64,000 nt of DNA from Narthecium ossifragum (lineage: Eukaryota > Streptophyta > Magnoliopsida > Dioscoreales > Nartheciaceae), in assembly GCA_963920575.1 (NCBI GenBank), contig OY986968.1, positions 8,983,485 to 9,047,484 of the forward strand, in the 5' to 3' direction. The notes under the pieces are model-generated. The model ran no database searches and was not told the origin of the DNA. It worked only from the letters and a program-made list of their open reading frames with translations. This document shows, one piece after another, positions 35,762 to 45,697 of the stretch (position 1 is the stretch's first letter; each line of letters starts with the position of its first letter). A program made the position numbers and the translations under genes.

Positions 35762-36517
35762 TGTTGGGAAGCTGGAGGTGAATCGGATCACCCTGAACCC
35801 ACTTGTGATGGCGAACACAAGACAAGAGAACAAGAAAGGAGAAAGCACACACACACACAAGAACACACCAGGATTTACGTGGAAAACCACTCGGCAAAAT
35901 ACCGAGAGTAAAAACCACGAGCGGAGTAGGAGGGTTTCACTAAGAATCAAGGAGTACAAAGCTTTTCATCTAGAGGAGAACAAGAACTCTCCCTCTAGGG
36001 TTTTCGTTATCAAAGACCATGATTAGGGTTACACACCAACCCTATTTATATCCACTAATTAACCCACACTCGGATTAATCTGGACCACTAATTTTACCCT
36101 GGATGCCGCAAAGGATCGATCTTCTTGGATAGAAAAATCGATCCTTTCATTCCGTAGAATTGGATGCCTTGACAAAGATCGATCCTCTTGAGTATGAGGA
36201 TCGATTATCCAAAAACATACTCTCTGTCATGGGAAAAATCATCTGAGAGGATCGATCCTTATAGGGCATAAGATCGATCCATTCCAACACAGCTCTCTGA
36301 CATGAGATCCGGACTGAGAGGATCGATCCTTATAGGGAAGAGGACCGATCCTTTCCAGCACAACTCTCTGTCATGGGAAGAGGATCGATCCTTTCCAAGC
36401 AAAGGATCGATCCTTCCTACACCTTGTTTGTCTTCTTCTTCTCCTTCTTTCGCCGTACCAGTTGCTTCGATCAACTGGGTTTGTTTGTTAAGGCCTCATG
36501 AGGAGAGAAACCCAACA
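35762..36517 (-). repeat. 5' LTR of the Tork-like copia
   Basis: It starts TGTTGGGAAGCTGG and ends AACCCAACA, 756 bp, matching 19056-19813. The minus-strand TATA box is at 36043-36050. Confidence 0.88.
36110..36415 (-). repeat. GATCGATC hairpin cluster, copia 5' LTR
   Basis: The same layout as 19400-19700: four to five pairs of palindromes, the first starting 60 bases upstream of the minus-strand TATA box. Some arms that are mutated in one LTR are intact in the other (for example the 36126 arm is altered while 19426 is perfect). Confidence 0.85.
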
Positions 36518-36732
36518 AATATGTCGTCCTACCTTCCATGTTCGGGCTGGACTGCGTTGGGTTCCTGGAGCACACAGCCGACTCCACCTCTTGCGGTACT
36601 AGTAGCTGGCGGACCTACCTATCTGTGCTAAGCCTACTTTTATTAATGTTAACCTTTTATCAGATCGAGCCTTGGTGAGACGCCTTCAGAATGCTGATGG
36701 GAGTTGAAACCGGGATCTGGCGTAACCACTGG
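36518..36732 (+). pseudogene. LINE ORF2 fragment continuing after the copia
   Basis: Readable pieces are GLRWVPGAHS, LADLPICAKPTFINVNLLSD and RALVRRLQNADGSWN. They match the L1 region after the RT, which typically has a WLADxP motif and a 'vxdLIdxxxxxWN' motif. Several stops are present. Confidence 0.65.
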
Positions 36733-37118
36733 CGGATCCACATATTGAGGTGGGGGGCAGGCGCCCTCCTAGCAAAAAAAACCTACCTAATATATATATA
36801 TGGAATATTTAATTGCCCCCCCCTCCCAAATTAGATTTGACCCCCCTAATAATTTACTGATTGCTTAGAGAAAGAAATATTTGACGATGTCCTAATGAAG
36901 ATATTATGCAATACTATTGAAGTATGAAAACTCGGATGAAACAATTGTAATTATTTACTTTTATAGCTATGGTATTGTAATAATATGCTTATTTTGATTT
37001 TTTTTTTAATTAATTATTTATATATTTTCTTCTATAGTAAATTTTTTCTATTAAAGTCGTCCCCCTTCATATAAATCCTGGATGTGCCGCCCCTTCATAT
37101 AAATCCTGGATGTGCCGC
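36733..37118. mobile_element. MITE-like insertion in the LINE
   Basis: The left end CACTGGCGGATCCACAT is loosely matched in inverted form at the right end (GGATGTGCCGCTA). It has AT-rich non-coding DNA and G/C runs near each end. The right terminal 28-30 bp is tandemly duplicated (37061-37090 and 37091-37118, TTCATATAAATCCTGGATGT in each). Superfamily is not determined. Confidence 0.45.
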
Positions 37119-37119
37119 T

Positions 37120-37510
37120 AACGTGTCTTTCATCCATGTCTTGCTGATCATATCCTGAAGCTTGCGGAGGAGGAGGACAAGGCTGTTTGGATGCATGACA
37201 TGGTATGATTACTTCGAAGTCTTTCTATTTCCTCTTGTATGAGAAATAAAAAAAGCAATGTCCTTCGGAGGAAGACGAGTTTAGATGGGAATCTATTTGG
37301 ATGGGGCTGTTTGGGCCGAGAGTTACAACATTCCCGTAGAAAGCTGTGCATGGGAAGATTGCAACGAGAGATGTTCTGCAGCGGATCGGTGTCATCCTGA
37401 ATTCAATCTGTCCTCGATGGAACGGCGATCTAAAATCCTTACTTCACTTGTTCCTCACCTGCCCGTTTGCAGGTCTAAAGTGTTTTGGCGCGACGAGGGA
37501 GGGTCTCTGA
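37120..37510 (+). pseudogene. LINE ORF2 fragment: zinc-finger region
   Basis: Readable pieces include AEEEDKAVWMHDM, KLCMGRLQREMFCSG and HLFLTCPFAGLKCFG. The 'HLFxxCPFA' motif is characteristic of the Cys-His region of plant L1 RTs. Frames change several times. Confidence 0.6.
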
Positions 37511-37514
37511 TTCC

Positions 37515-38872
37515 GAAATTGGCCTTGAACAATATATTAATCCCGGTATACTAATTCTAGAAATCTCTAAACCGCAATAGTCTATTCCGCAACTAAACGC
37601 CACCAAAGAGAATTGAAATAAATTGGAATTGGGCAATTCCAGTTTCCTAAACCTACTGACAACCCCACTTGATATGGAGTGGGTAGTGGGGTTCGACATC
37701 ACCATTATCCACCCTTCATATCTTTCTCTCACACATCAATCTTATAAGGAGTAATAACGGTTTCAATCGTTTCCCTTATATTACTTTATTTACATGTATA
37801 TTTTCCTAAGTTAACTTTGTATATTTTTATCATATTCCCTGGGTTAGTTTTAAATATACATCAACCTTATAAGGAGCAAAAACGGTTATGCATAACCGCC
37901 CCCTTATAATGTTAACCTTATATGATATCCATACTAATCTATTAATCAAATTCGATTTTTATAACTGAATCATCCATTAATCTGATGGTTACCCTGCCAG
38001 GTGGCAGGGGTCCAACCTAGTATATATATATGCAATAAGGAGCTGACAAGTATCAACTCCTCATATCTCTATCCTTTTATTTCATATATAACATTTTCTT
38101 TTTAACTTCAACGTAATATATGTGAAATTAAGAAAGTATATTATTATTTTTATTTTAGGTTAATATCATATTGTATTCTCAATTTTGTTTTAAAACACTC
38201 ATTACATGGTTCTCAATACACTAGTAAAAAAGACATCAATATTATTCAATTTTTCATATATATACAACACAAGGGTAGTTTTGACATTTTACCTTCAAAA
38301 CTATAATTTCTATCCTTATTTCATATTTTTTACATCCAAACACTATTTTTTATTCCAAACAATCCTTATAAATTTATTTTAAAATATCAAACCCAAAATT
38401 GGTTGTGGGAGTGGGGCAACCAATCTTGAAATTGATTGCACCAAATCCGGAATTGCAGCCAAACAGTTTTATTCCAGAGGTTGGAATAAAACTCGAAATA
38501 AGCTAAGGTGAATATATGCATTATAATATTAGTAGTACGAAATTGAAATATTATTAATTATATGTATTATAATATTATTAAGTATGAAAGTCAAGAAGAA
38601 TATTATATATATTATAATATTATTAATTAAACCAAAATATATCCAATATAAATGCCTATTTGGAATTTACTTTACAAACTTCACCGATCCCTATCAGTAT
38701 TCTAGCTTTTTTATCCAAACACCATTTCATTATTTCAATAAATTATTACTGATTTATCGCTACTTTTCAACCAAACACTACAAATGGAATAACTTTATCC
38801 CACTACGTATCCCACCATATTAATCCAGAAATCTCTAAATCCCGAATAGCCTATCCTACAACCAAACGCCAC
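37515..38872. mobile_element. Composite of MITE-like DNA in the LINE
   Basis: AT-rich, non-coding. A ~65-bp block with AGAAATCTCTAAA, then AATAGxCTATxC, then AACxAAACGCCAC occurs near 37540-37606 and again near 38805-38872 in the same orientation. Two other related 55-bp blocks (CTTATAAGGAG ... AACGGTT) lie at 37739 and 37869. This suggests two copies of one MITE family, one inside the other. No coding sequence is seen. Confidence 0.45.
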
Positions 38873-39564
38873 TTGGGATTCGAAGCTGCACAGGGATGAA
38901 TCCTAAGGGAAGAATGTTACGCTTTGTTCTTCATCTGCAAATGATATTTGCCTTTGAAAATTAAAGTTGGGCTACACTATATGGCTCCTTTGGAAAGATC
39001 CAAACAAACTGGTCTTCGAGGGAGAGAGAAGCGGAACGGAGGTGTTGGCCAAATCTGCTATTTGGATGGCGAGGGAGTGGCGATTATCAAGAGGAGGGTG
39101 CTCGATGTTGTCTCCAATCAGAAGCATCTTTTTGGAATGGTGTAGCCGGGATTGGTGCTCGATGTTGTCTCCAGCCAAGAGTCTTAGAGTGGATGATTGC
39201 TGAAAAGGCCCAGGCAACGACTAGATATAGAGGAAGCAGAGTTATTGGAACTCTTGAAGGGACTCAATGAAGCAGCAGCAAGAGGTTACCAAAGAATCAT
39301 TTTTTAGTGTGAAAGCAAGTTGATTTTAGATTGTTTGCATGGTGGTCGTTCTTTAGCCTTTTGGATAGCTGCAAAGTTACGTGAGGTTTTCTTTTTCTTT
39401 ATTCAGCGAAATTGTAATGGCATCGCGGACCGCCTTGCCTGGTTCGGGAGGCGTGCCCTGGTGCTATTTTTTGGTGTAGGGACTCTGGATCTCCTCCCAT
39501 AGAGGGACTAGCATGGTATAGTGCTGCAGTATTAGCCTTGAGTCAATTTGTCAAAAAAAAAAAT
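38873..39564 (+). pseudogene. LINE ORF2 C-terminal RNase H and poly(A) tail
   Basis: Text: WLLWKDPNKLVFEGERSGTE, then ELLKGLNEAAARGYQRIIF, then CESKLILDCLHGGRSLAFW, then FIQRNCNGIADRLAWFGRRA. This is the plant L1 RNase H domain (usual order 'ALxxGLxxA ... vExDsxxxv ... REaNxxAD.LA'). The frame ends at 39500. An A-run at 39553-39564 marks the LINE's 3' end. A ~30-bp repeat (GGTGCTCGATGTTGTCTCCA) occurs at about 39088 and 39150. Confidence 0.8.
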
Positions 39565-39594
39565 AAAGAAATTAAAGAACGGGGGAGAATAAGG

Positions 39595-40325
39595 TGTTGG
39601 GGATCTGAGGGGTCCCAGTGATGCCGGAGATGCACCAGATAGAGACGGGGATGTCGCAGCGGAAGAGAAACAACCAAACCACAAAGAAAAGGAAAAAGTG
39701 GAGACAAGGATTTACGTGGAAAAACCTACCAGCAACAACTGAAAGGAAAAAACCACGGGTAGCAAAGGAAATCTTCACTATGAGAGAGAGATTACAAAAC
39801 TCAAACCCTAGCAGAGACAAAGAGATCTCTCTCTAGAGTTGCCTACTCTCACACCTCTCACAATACTCCTCTCAACCATATCTCTACCACACAAAAGAAA
39901 CCTTAGAAGCACTCTATTTATAGCCTCCAAAGAGTACAAATCTGGATTAGATCTGAGCCGTCGGATTTGCCCATCCAATAAGGAAGGATCGATCCTACTC
40001 AAGGGAATGATCGATCCTTGTATGCACGAGATCGATGGATTCCAAAAATCCCGAAGAAGATCGATCCTAATGTATAGGAGAGATCGATCCTTTGTACCCG
40101 AACGTCCTCAACATCTCAGCATTCCGAAGAGGATCGATCCTACGATCGATCCTTCATTGACCAATACAAACATGTGCTCTCTGTCTCTTTTGTTTACAAC
40201 ATAGGATCGATCCCCTTGGAGAGAAAGATCGAGCCTCTGATAAAGTGCAAAGGAAGATCGATCCTTCTCTTAAAGAATGATCGATCCTATTGCTGTCGTC
40301 ATCCTCATTGGAGGAAAAGTCAACA
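39595..40325 (-). repeat. 3' LTR of gag-only copia, 731 bp
   Basis: It starts TGTTGGGGATCTGAGG and ends AGTCAACA. A minus-strand TATAAATA box is at 39915-39922. A GATCGATC cluster runs from 39987 to about 40290, with arms AAGGATCGATC (39984-39994) and its complement (40009-40019). The polypurine tract (GGACGGGGGAGTT, minus) adjoins at 40326. Confidence 0.92.
39984..40290 (-). repeat. GATCGATC cluster, gag-only copia 3' LTR
   Basis: About ten cores or near-cores are spaced in pairs. The first core is 65 bases upstream of the minus-strand TATA box. The same array is repeated at about 45197-45500 in the 5' LTR. Confidence 0.85.
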
Positions 40326-40578
40326 AACTCCCCCGTCCGACACATGAGGATAAGCCGTCGAACTCGGATACTCCATCAAGCTCGGAAACTCCATCAAACT
40401 CGGATTGCCATCGAATTCAGATTGCGCAGCCGTCATGCCACCTCCAATGCTGCCAGCTATCCACTTTTATGTTGCCGTCGAAGTTGGATGACACCATCAA
40501 CCTCAAATCTGTCATTGAACTCCAGATCTCCTATCGGATTCAGATCACCATCATCGAGAACTATCCACCAAAAACTTG

Positions 40579-43500
40579 GATGTTGTTACGCCCCGACCCA
40601 AAAAACCCATCCAGATCGAGTTATGAGCCACCTAAACCTGTTTAGGTCATCAATTGGCGCACAAGTATATACTGCTATGAATTTAAACAATTTAGTCCTC
40701 AAATTCATAAAAATTTTGGCAAAATCTCCTTTGTAATTATAGCAAAATAAACCTGTAAATTGTACAATTTTACAATTTGAACATCGTCACATTCCTCAAC
40801 ATCCACACTAAAAATATTACAATATTTCTCAAATACAACTGAATTAATAATCATACAATTTTGTTCTAGGATACATCCAATTATACATCAATTTGTACAT
40901 CATTGATTAAAAATGTAAATTAACTGCAGAAGAACTACTTGAAGCTCCAAGTCCTTGATCACCTCGAGATCTGCGCCATCTTCTAAAGGAACACCTGAAA
41001 GAAGGAACTGCATCGACCTGCATCGCCAATGCAGCCCAGGTAGGGTGAGCAACAATGCCCAGTAAGGTTCTACTCTACGTCACACTCAAGGAAAGGGAAA
41101 CCACAACAGTATTGTCCTTCATCCCCAGTCTAAGGTGCCACTGGAATCATCACACCTCGTCGATCCAGAATGGGCCCCTAAATAGGGTCACCCTCACCCA
41201 AGCAGCGAAACAAGGAGGACGGCCAACACGAGCCCGGACCCAGGGTCGGTGCATCGCCGCTGCACTCACCGCCGGAGCTCTCACCGTACACCACCCTTTG
41301 CACGGGAACATACGTCATGGACATCGACATCCACACTTAGGCCCTTGGGACAAACAGACAATACGACCTCTATTCCTCAATAACAATATAATATTCCAGT
41401 CCGACTACATAACAATCCTGGAATGATATCAAATATAATCATTGATGATAATCACGTCCTAATCCTCGACTACCCAAACCCCGGTCCTAGGGCTAGATCC
41501 GGGCTACTCGAGAACCCCGGATCGGCGATCGAAACCATCGCCTATCACCTAGCCTTAATACTTCTAATGCATACAACACGCATGAGCCTATTCAACCAAC
41601 TAGGCCTAGGTGCCTCTACATGCCAAACCATCAATCAATTGTCCAACAGAATATAAAATAACTATAGAATAGATTTAGCATTAAAGAACTAACATGAGGC
41701 ACCCATGGCATTCACGCATCCAAACCAGGCATAATCACTCAACACACAAGGCACACCTTCGGCCCAAAGCAAGAGTATAATATAAGAGTACATAATGGAT
41801 ATTTAACAGGAGATCATAAGAATTGTGAGGTTAACGTTAATTCACAGGAATTGATCAGAGAAAGAAACATGCTACAATAATGTGCAGTTGACATGGTCGA
41901 CTTACATACACCATGATCACCGGAACTATAGCCATGATTAAACGATAGCCTAGCATTTCAACAACCAACTACATGACAAATCATAAGATCAATTAGGCTA
42001 GAGAGTTAGGAAGAAGAACTAAGAATCTAAAGAGAAGAAATATCATCAGGAATCTATCAGCATCCAAAGATTCAAGCTACTACCGTAAAGAAGAGAAAGG
42101 AACATAAATTAGAAGACACGAGCTTAACAGGGAAGTCAGGAATCCAAAGATCAATCGGAACAGAGGAACCAGCAAACCAACCACCCTCAAACTATATGAT
42201 CAGACCGACGAAACACAGCCGGCAAGTAAAGCAACCTCCAGTTTACATGATATGAATTTTGGGCTGCAAGACTGGAAACGACACGGCACTCCTACTAAAC
42301 ATAGCTAATAACGCAGCTACGAAGTCCAAACGGTAGCTAAGAGCTTCCACCAGACAGCCCAACCCCACCCTCTGCCTAGTTACCGATCATCAACTTCCCT
42401 GCCGATCGGTAATCTGAACAGAGGATGGTGAGCCTTCAGGAAAAGTCAAGATATGGCACACCGTGACCATCAACTGGTCTAACTGTCAAACCAAGGACAG
42501 GGTTCACGAAGGCAACCATGGCAGTAGGGAAATGAAGAGCAAAACAGGGGGAAGAGAAAGCAATCCACCCAGAACAGAGTAAGAGAACAAGGCATGTCGT
42601 AGCATTAAAGAGTGGGAATAGAACATCAACAGCAATCGCTAGGTCCGAGCTACAACATCGGAATCCAATCAAATGCAAACCACTCGAGCAAACCATAGCA
42701 GCAAGTGGAGAAACAGAGATCCACATCCATGCAGATCCAAGAGGGGAGACAAACCCAAAAGAAGCAAGGAAAAATCCGATGAATGCCCAACAATAGCTGA
42801 CGGCAAGAAATCCAAGAAGGGAAACCAAACCCAAGTCACAAATCCGAAACACAATCACCACATCTAGCATCAACCATGGCAGCAAGGAAAGGACGAAGGA
42901 AGTATCGTATCTAAATCCATGGCAGCAAGGAGTAGTTCAACAGAATCCGGCAAACCAATAGCTTAGCATCGATACAACTCATCCAGCAACAAGTAACTAA
43001 ACATTGCATTGTATAGCATGGCCACAAGGGGAAGAGGAAGAGCACCATCACAGTCGAGAATGGAAACAGAGAAGAAGAGAAAAACAGAGCATCAACCCAT
43101 CCTAGGATCCTAATCAAGGAGCAGGGTAGATCCCCTACCTCTGGATCGTCGAGATCTTCTCCTATTCCAGCCGCGTCGTCGTCCCTGAGCTCCAAGTTCT
43201 CCACCAGTCACGATCTCCTCCGGTCATGGGTCGCCTACGGCTTGCTGTCGCCCAACCGCAGTCGCCGTAGCCAAGGTCTCTGTCCTCGCCCTCGTCGCCG
43301 ACGTCGTCTCTCTCCGCCTCCGATGAGAGGAACTCCGCCGCCGTCGCTGTCTTTCCCCTCTCTCTCTCTGGTTGCGGATCGCCGCCTCACTTCTCTCCCT
43401 CCCGATCTCTCTCACAACAGTAACCTAACGGGTGAAAAGGGTTTAGGAGGGTTTAGACTTAATCGAGTAGTGATTAAGTCTCATGACCCCTTGATCAACC

Positions 43501-43784
43501 AGATTCAATCACGGCCGCCCAAATCTCGATCAGTATAATCGGACTTAGATCCTCAGATCTGGGGTACTCCTAATGGTCTAACCAAGCACATACATCATTA
43601 CAAGGCCGTGTGTGCGCTTCGCGTGTGTGAAACCAACTCCGTCAAGGGTAATTTACCAAATTACCCCCGGGGCCACAACGATCAAAGGAGATCACGAAGC
43701 AAGGCCAACCGAGCCAAACCAACCGAACCATACCCTTGACCGACGCGGTCGGACTGGGTTGGAGGTACGGGTCCTCACAGATGT
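40579..43784 (-). mobile_element. Large Tekay-family solo LTR (3196 bp), TSD GATGT
   Basis: The LTR is 40584-43779, flanked by GATGT at 40579-40583 and 43780-43784. On the minus strand it begins TGTGAGGACCCGTACC and ends GGGGCGTAACA, as in the Tekay LTRs. Blocks around 41050-41600 align with the Tekay-family LTR at 51028-53278. A perfect 8-bp-arm hairpin, GGTAATTT-ACC-AAATTACC, sits at 43647-43665. Open frames within it (for example 42436-42885) match no family. It has no GATCGATC cluster. Confidence 0.88.
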
Positions 43785-43940
43785 TGCCGTCAAGTCTTGA
43801 TCTTCTCGGTTGCTTTCTTACCTTCAAGTCACAGTACATCCCGGGCTTGTAACTCAGATATCCTCGGCCGCTTCAATCGATCGGATACACCTCCTCTTGT
43901 TCCTAGCATGAAAGCTCCCCTGTCACAGGATATCCACGTC

Positions 43941-44714
43941 TCACGTGACGATCGCGGTGCTCCCATCTTCACCATCATCAACCTTGCCATCTCTGACGTC
44001 CTTCTTGTACTTCATGCACTGCTTCTTTACATGGCCTGCTTTGCCACAGTAATAGCAAGTGATACTTTTTCTTCTGCCTTGGTTCACTGCCACCATAGAC
44101 TTTGAATCTATCTGGCTTGCTCCAGCAGCCTTCCATTTGGTCTCTTCGTTCAGCAAACAGCCTGTAACTTGGCTCAGAGATACTGCTCCGTTAGGCGCTG
44201 AGTTGTTGAGCGATACTGCCAGGCTCTCCCAAGAATCTGACAAAGAACTAAGCAGGAGTGATGCCTTCAGGTCGTCATCCAAAACCATCTTTATGGTAGC
44301 AAGTTGATTGACGATACTATGAAACTCATTCAGGTGCTCGGTTATCGACCCTCCATCCTGGTACTTCAGATTCACAAGCCGTCGAATCAAGAAAGTTTTG
44401 TTTCCAACAGACTTTCTCTCGTAAAGCTCGTGAAGCTTGTCCCAAAGATCTTTGGTTGTCATCGTCGTCGACACGTGGTGGTAGACGCAATCTTTCAAAC
44501 ACTGTCGGATAGTTGCCAAGGCCTTCCTGTCAAGCTTGTTCCATTCTCCTTCCTCCATCTCCTTAGGCTTCTTTTCTATTCCATGCAGAGGCTTGTAGAG
44601 ATCACTGCAGAATAAAAGATCCTCCATCTTTGTCTTCCATGGGTTCCAGTTGTTTCCGTTGAGTAAAACCATCCGTCCAACATTAACGTCCATCTCGCTT
44701 CTGCCAGAATCCAA
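43941..44714 (-). CDS. gag: Gag polyprotein of the gag-only copia, 257 aa, intact
   Basis: The minus-strand ATG at 44714 is 77 bases after the primer site. The protein has the copia gag (UBN2-like) order: LLNGNNWNPWKTKMEDLLF, then KALATIRQCLKDCVYHHVS, then TTKDLWDKLHELYERKSVGN, then LKASLLLSSLSDSWESLAVS. The nucleocapsid zinc knuckle is CYYCGKAGHVKKQC near residue 220. It ends at 43941 with an acidic tail and has no protease motif. It would form virus-like particles and bind element RNA; replication would need enzymes from an autonomous copia. The intact frame suggests recent activity or selection on gag. Confidence 0.88.
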   Translation of the reverse strand: MDSGRSEMDVNVGRMVLLNGNNWNPWKTKMEDLLFCSDLYKPLHGIEKKPKEMEEGEWNKLDRKALATIRQCLKDCVYHHVSTTMTTKDLWDKLHELYERKSVGNKTFLIRRLVNLKYQDGGSITEHLNEFHSIVNQLATIKMVLDDDLKASLLLSSLSDSWESLAVSLNNSAPNGAVSLSQVTGCLLNEETKWKAAGASQIDSKSMVAVNQGRRKSITCYYCGKAGHVKKQCMKYKKDVRDGKVDDGEDGSTAIVT

Positions 44715-44790
44715 CCCAGATGCTTCAGATCTTGATTAGGGACTTAGAATCTTGATCAGGGATTTGAATCCCCCTAATCTCGGAACCTCG

Positions 44791-44802
44791 GCTCTGATAC
44801 CA
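44791..44802 (-). other. Primer-binding site of gag-only copia, tRNA-iMet
   Basis: The minus strand reads TGGTATCAGAGC, a perfect 12-base match, 2 bases from the LTR. Confidence 0.93.
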
Positions 44803-44804
44803 CT

Positions 44805-45535
44805 TGTTGGTGATCTGAGGGGTGCCGGCGATGCCGCAGATGCGCCAGATAGAGACGGGGATGTCGCAGCGGAAGAGAAACAACCAAACCACAAAGAAAA
44901 GGAAAAAGTGAAGACAAGAATTTACGTGGAAAAACCTACCAGCAACAACTGGAAGGAAAAAACCACGGGCGGCAGAGGAAATCTTCGCTATAAGAAAGAG
45001 ATTACAAAGCCCAAACCCTAGCAGAGACAAAGAGATCTCTCTCTAGGGTTGCCTACTCTCACACCTCTCACAATACTCCTCTCAACCACATCTCTACCAC
45101 ACAAAAGAAACCATAGAAGCACTCTATTAATAGCCTCCAAAGTGTACAAATCTGAATTAGATCTGAGCCGTCGAATTTGCCCATCCAATAGGGAAGGATC
45201 GATCCTACTCAAGGGAATGATCAATCCTTGTATGCACGAGATCGATGGATTCCAAAAATCCCGAAGAAGATCGATCCTAATGTATAGGAGAGATCGATCC
45301 TTTGTACCCGAACGTCCTCAAAATCTCAGCATCCCGAAGAGGATCGATCCTAAGATCGATCCTACATTGACCTTTACAAACATGTGCTCTCTGTCTCTTT
45401 TGTTTACAACGTAGGATCGATCCCCTTGGAGAGAAGGATCGATCCTCTGATAAAGTGCAAAGGAAGATCGATCCTTCTCTTAAAGAAGGATCGATTCTAT
45501 TGCTGCCGTCATCCTCATGGGAGGAAAAGTCAACA
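44805..45535 (-). repeat. 5' LTR of gag-only copia, 731 bp
   Basis: The same length as the 3' LTR with a few percent of differences. The TATA site at 45125 reads TATTAATA, weaker than in the other LTR. The GATCGATC array lies at about 45197-45500. Confidence 0.92.
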
Positions 45536-45692
45536 AACTCCCCCGTCCAACACATGAGGATAAGCCGTCGAACTCAGATACTCTATCAAGCTCGGAAACT
45601 CCATCAAACTCAAATTGCCATCGAATTCGGATTGCGCCGCCGTCATGCCACCTCCAGTGCTGCCGCCATCCTCATGGGAGGAAAAGTCAACA
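45536..45692 (-). repeat. Extra internal-end segment plus 33-bp LTR tip
   Basis: 45536-45659 repeats the internal region found next to the 3' LTR (compare 40326-40455: AACTCCCCCGTCC, ATGAGGATAAGCCGTCGAAC). 45660-45692 repeats the last 33 bases of the LTR (compare 45503-45535). TAAGG, the target duplication, follows. Thus the true outer end of the insertion is 45692, not 45535. The joint lies at a TGCTGCC shared by both source sequences. Confidence 0.88.
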
Positions 45693-45697
45693 TAAGG

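Larger units (their letters stand above)
19056..36517 (-). mobile_element. Tork-like Ty1/copia retrotransposon, split by three insertions
   Basis: Two LTRs of 758 and 756 bp flank a minus-strand gag-pol in copia order (gag, protease, integrase, RT, RNase H). The primer site sits at 35748-35759 beside the right LTR and a polypurine tract beside the left LTR. RT text such as EEYIERVLERFRMTDAKPVGTPL is close to the Tork/Tnt1 group. Insertions: solo LTR 20517-21948, Tekay 22251-31459, solo LTR 32363-33599. Flanking pentamers are GAGAT (left) and AATAT (right), so the target duplication has decayed or been lost. It sits inside the LINE. Confidence 0.88.
18640..39564 (+). mobile_element. L1-type LINE 3' half, split by nested insertions
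   Basis: Collinear ORF2 fragments lie at 18640-19055, 36518-36732, about 37120-37510 and 38873-39564, all on the plus strand and in the order expected of ORF2 (RT C-terminus, zinc-finger region, RNase H, poly(A)). Intervening DNA is the copia at 19056-36517 and MITE-like DNA. No 5' half of the LINE is visible left of 18640. Confidence 0.8.
39590..45697 (-). mobile_element. Gag-only Ty1/copia element (TR-GAG type), TSD TAAGG
   Basis: The element is 39595-45692, flanked by TAAGG at 39590-39594 and 45693-45697. It has two 731-bp LTRs, an intact iMet primer site and one intact gag frame. Once the inserted solo LTR (40584-43779) is discounted, the internal region is about 1.3 kb, with no protease, integrase, RT or RNase H. 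This fits the published TR-GAG class of non-autonomous elements. The 5' (right) end carries an extra partial repeat, listed separately. Confidence 0.88.

Noticed and set aside
19051..36522. Target-site duplication for the Tork-like copia
   Set aside because: GAGAT and AATAT match at only three of five positions, so I do not claim it.
40326..40583. CTCCATCAA/CTCGGA-like short repeats as a microsatellite gene feature
   Set aside because: Only three or four loose copies; it is ordinary internal sequence of the gag-only copia next to its polypurine tract.
42436..42885. 149-codon minus-strand frame with hydrophobic stretches
   Set aside because: It lies wholly inside a TSD-bounded solo LTR, has no start context or homology I recognise, and competes with frames on the other strand.
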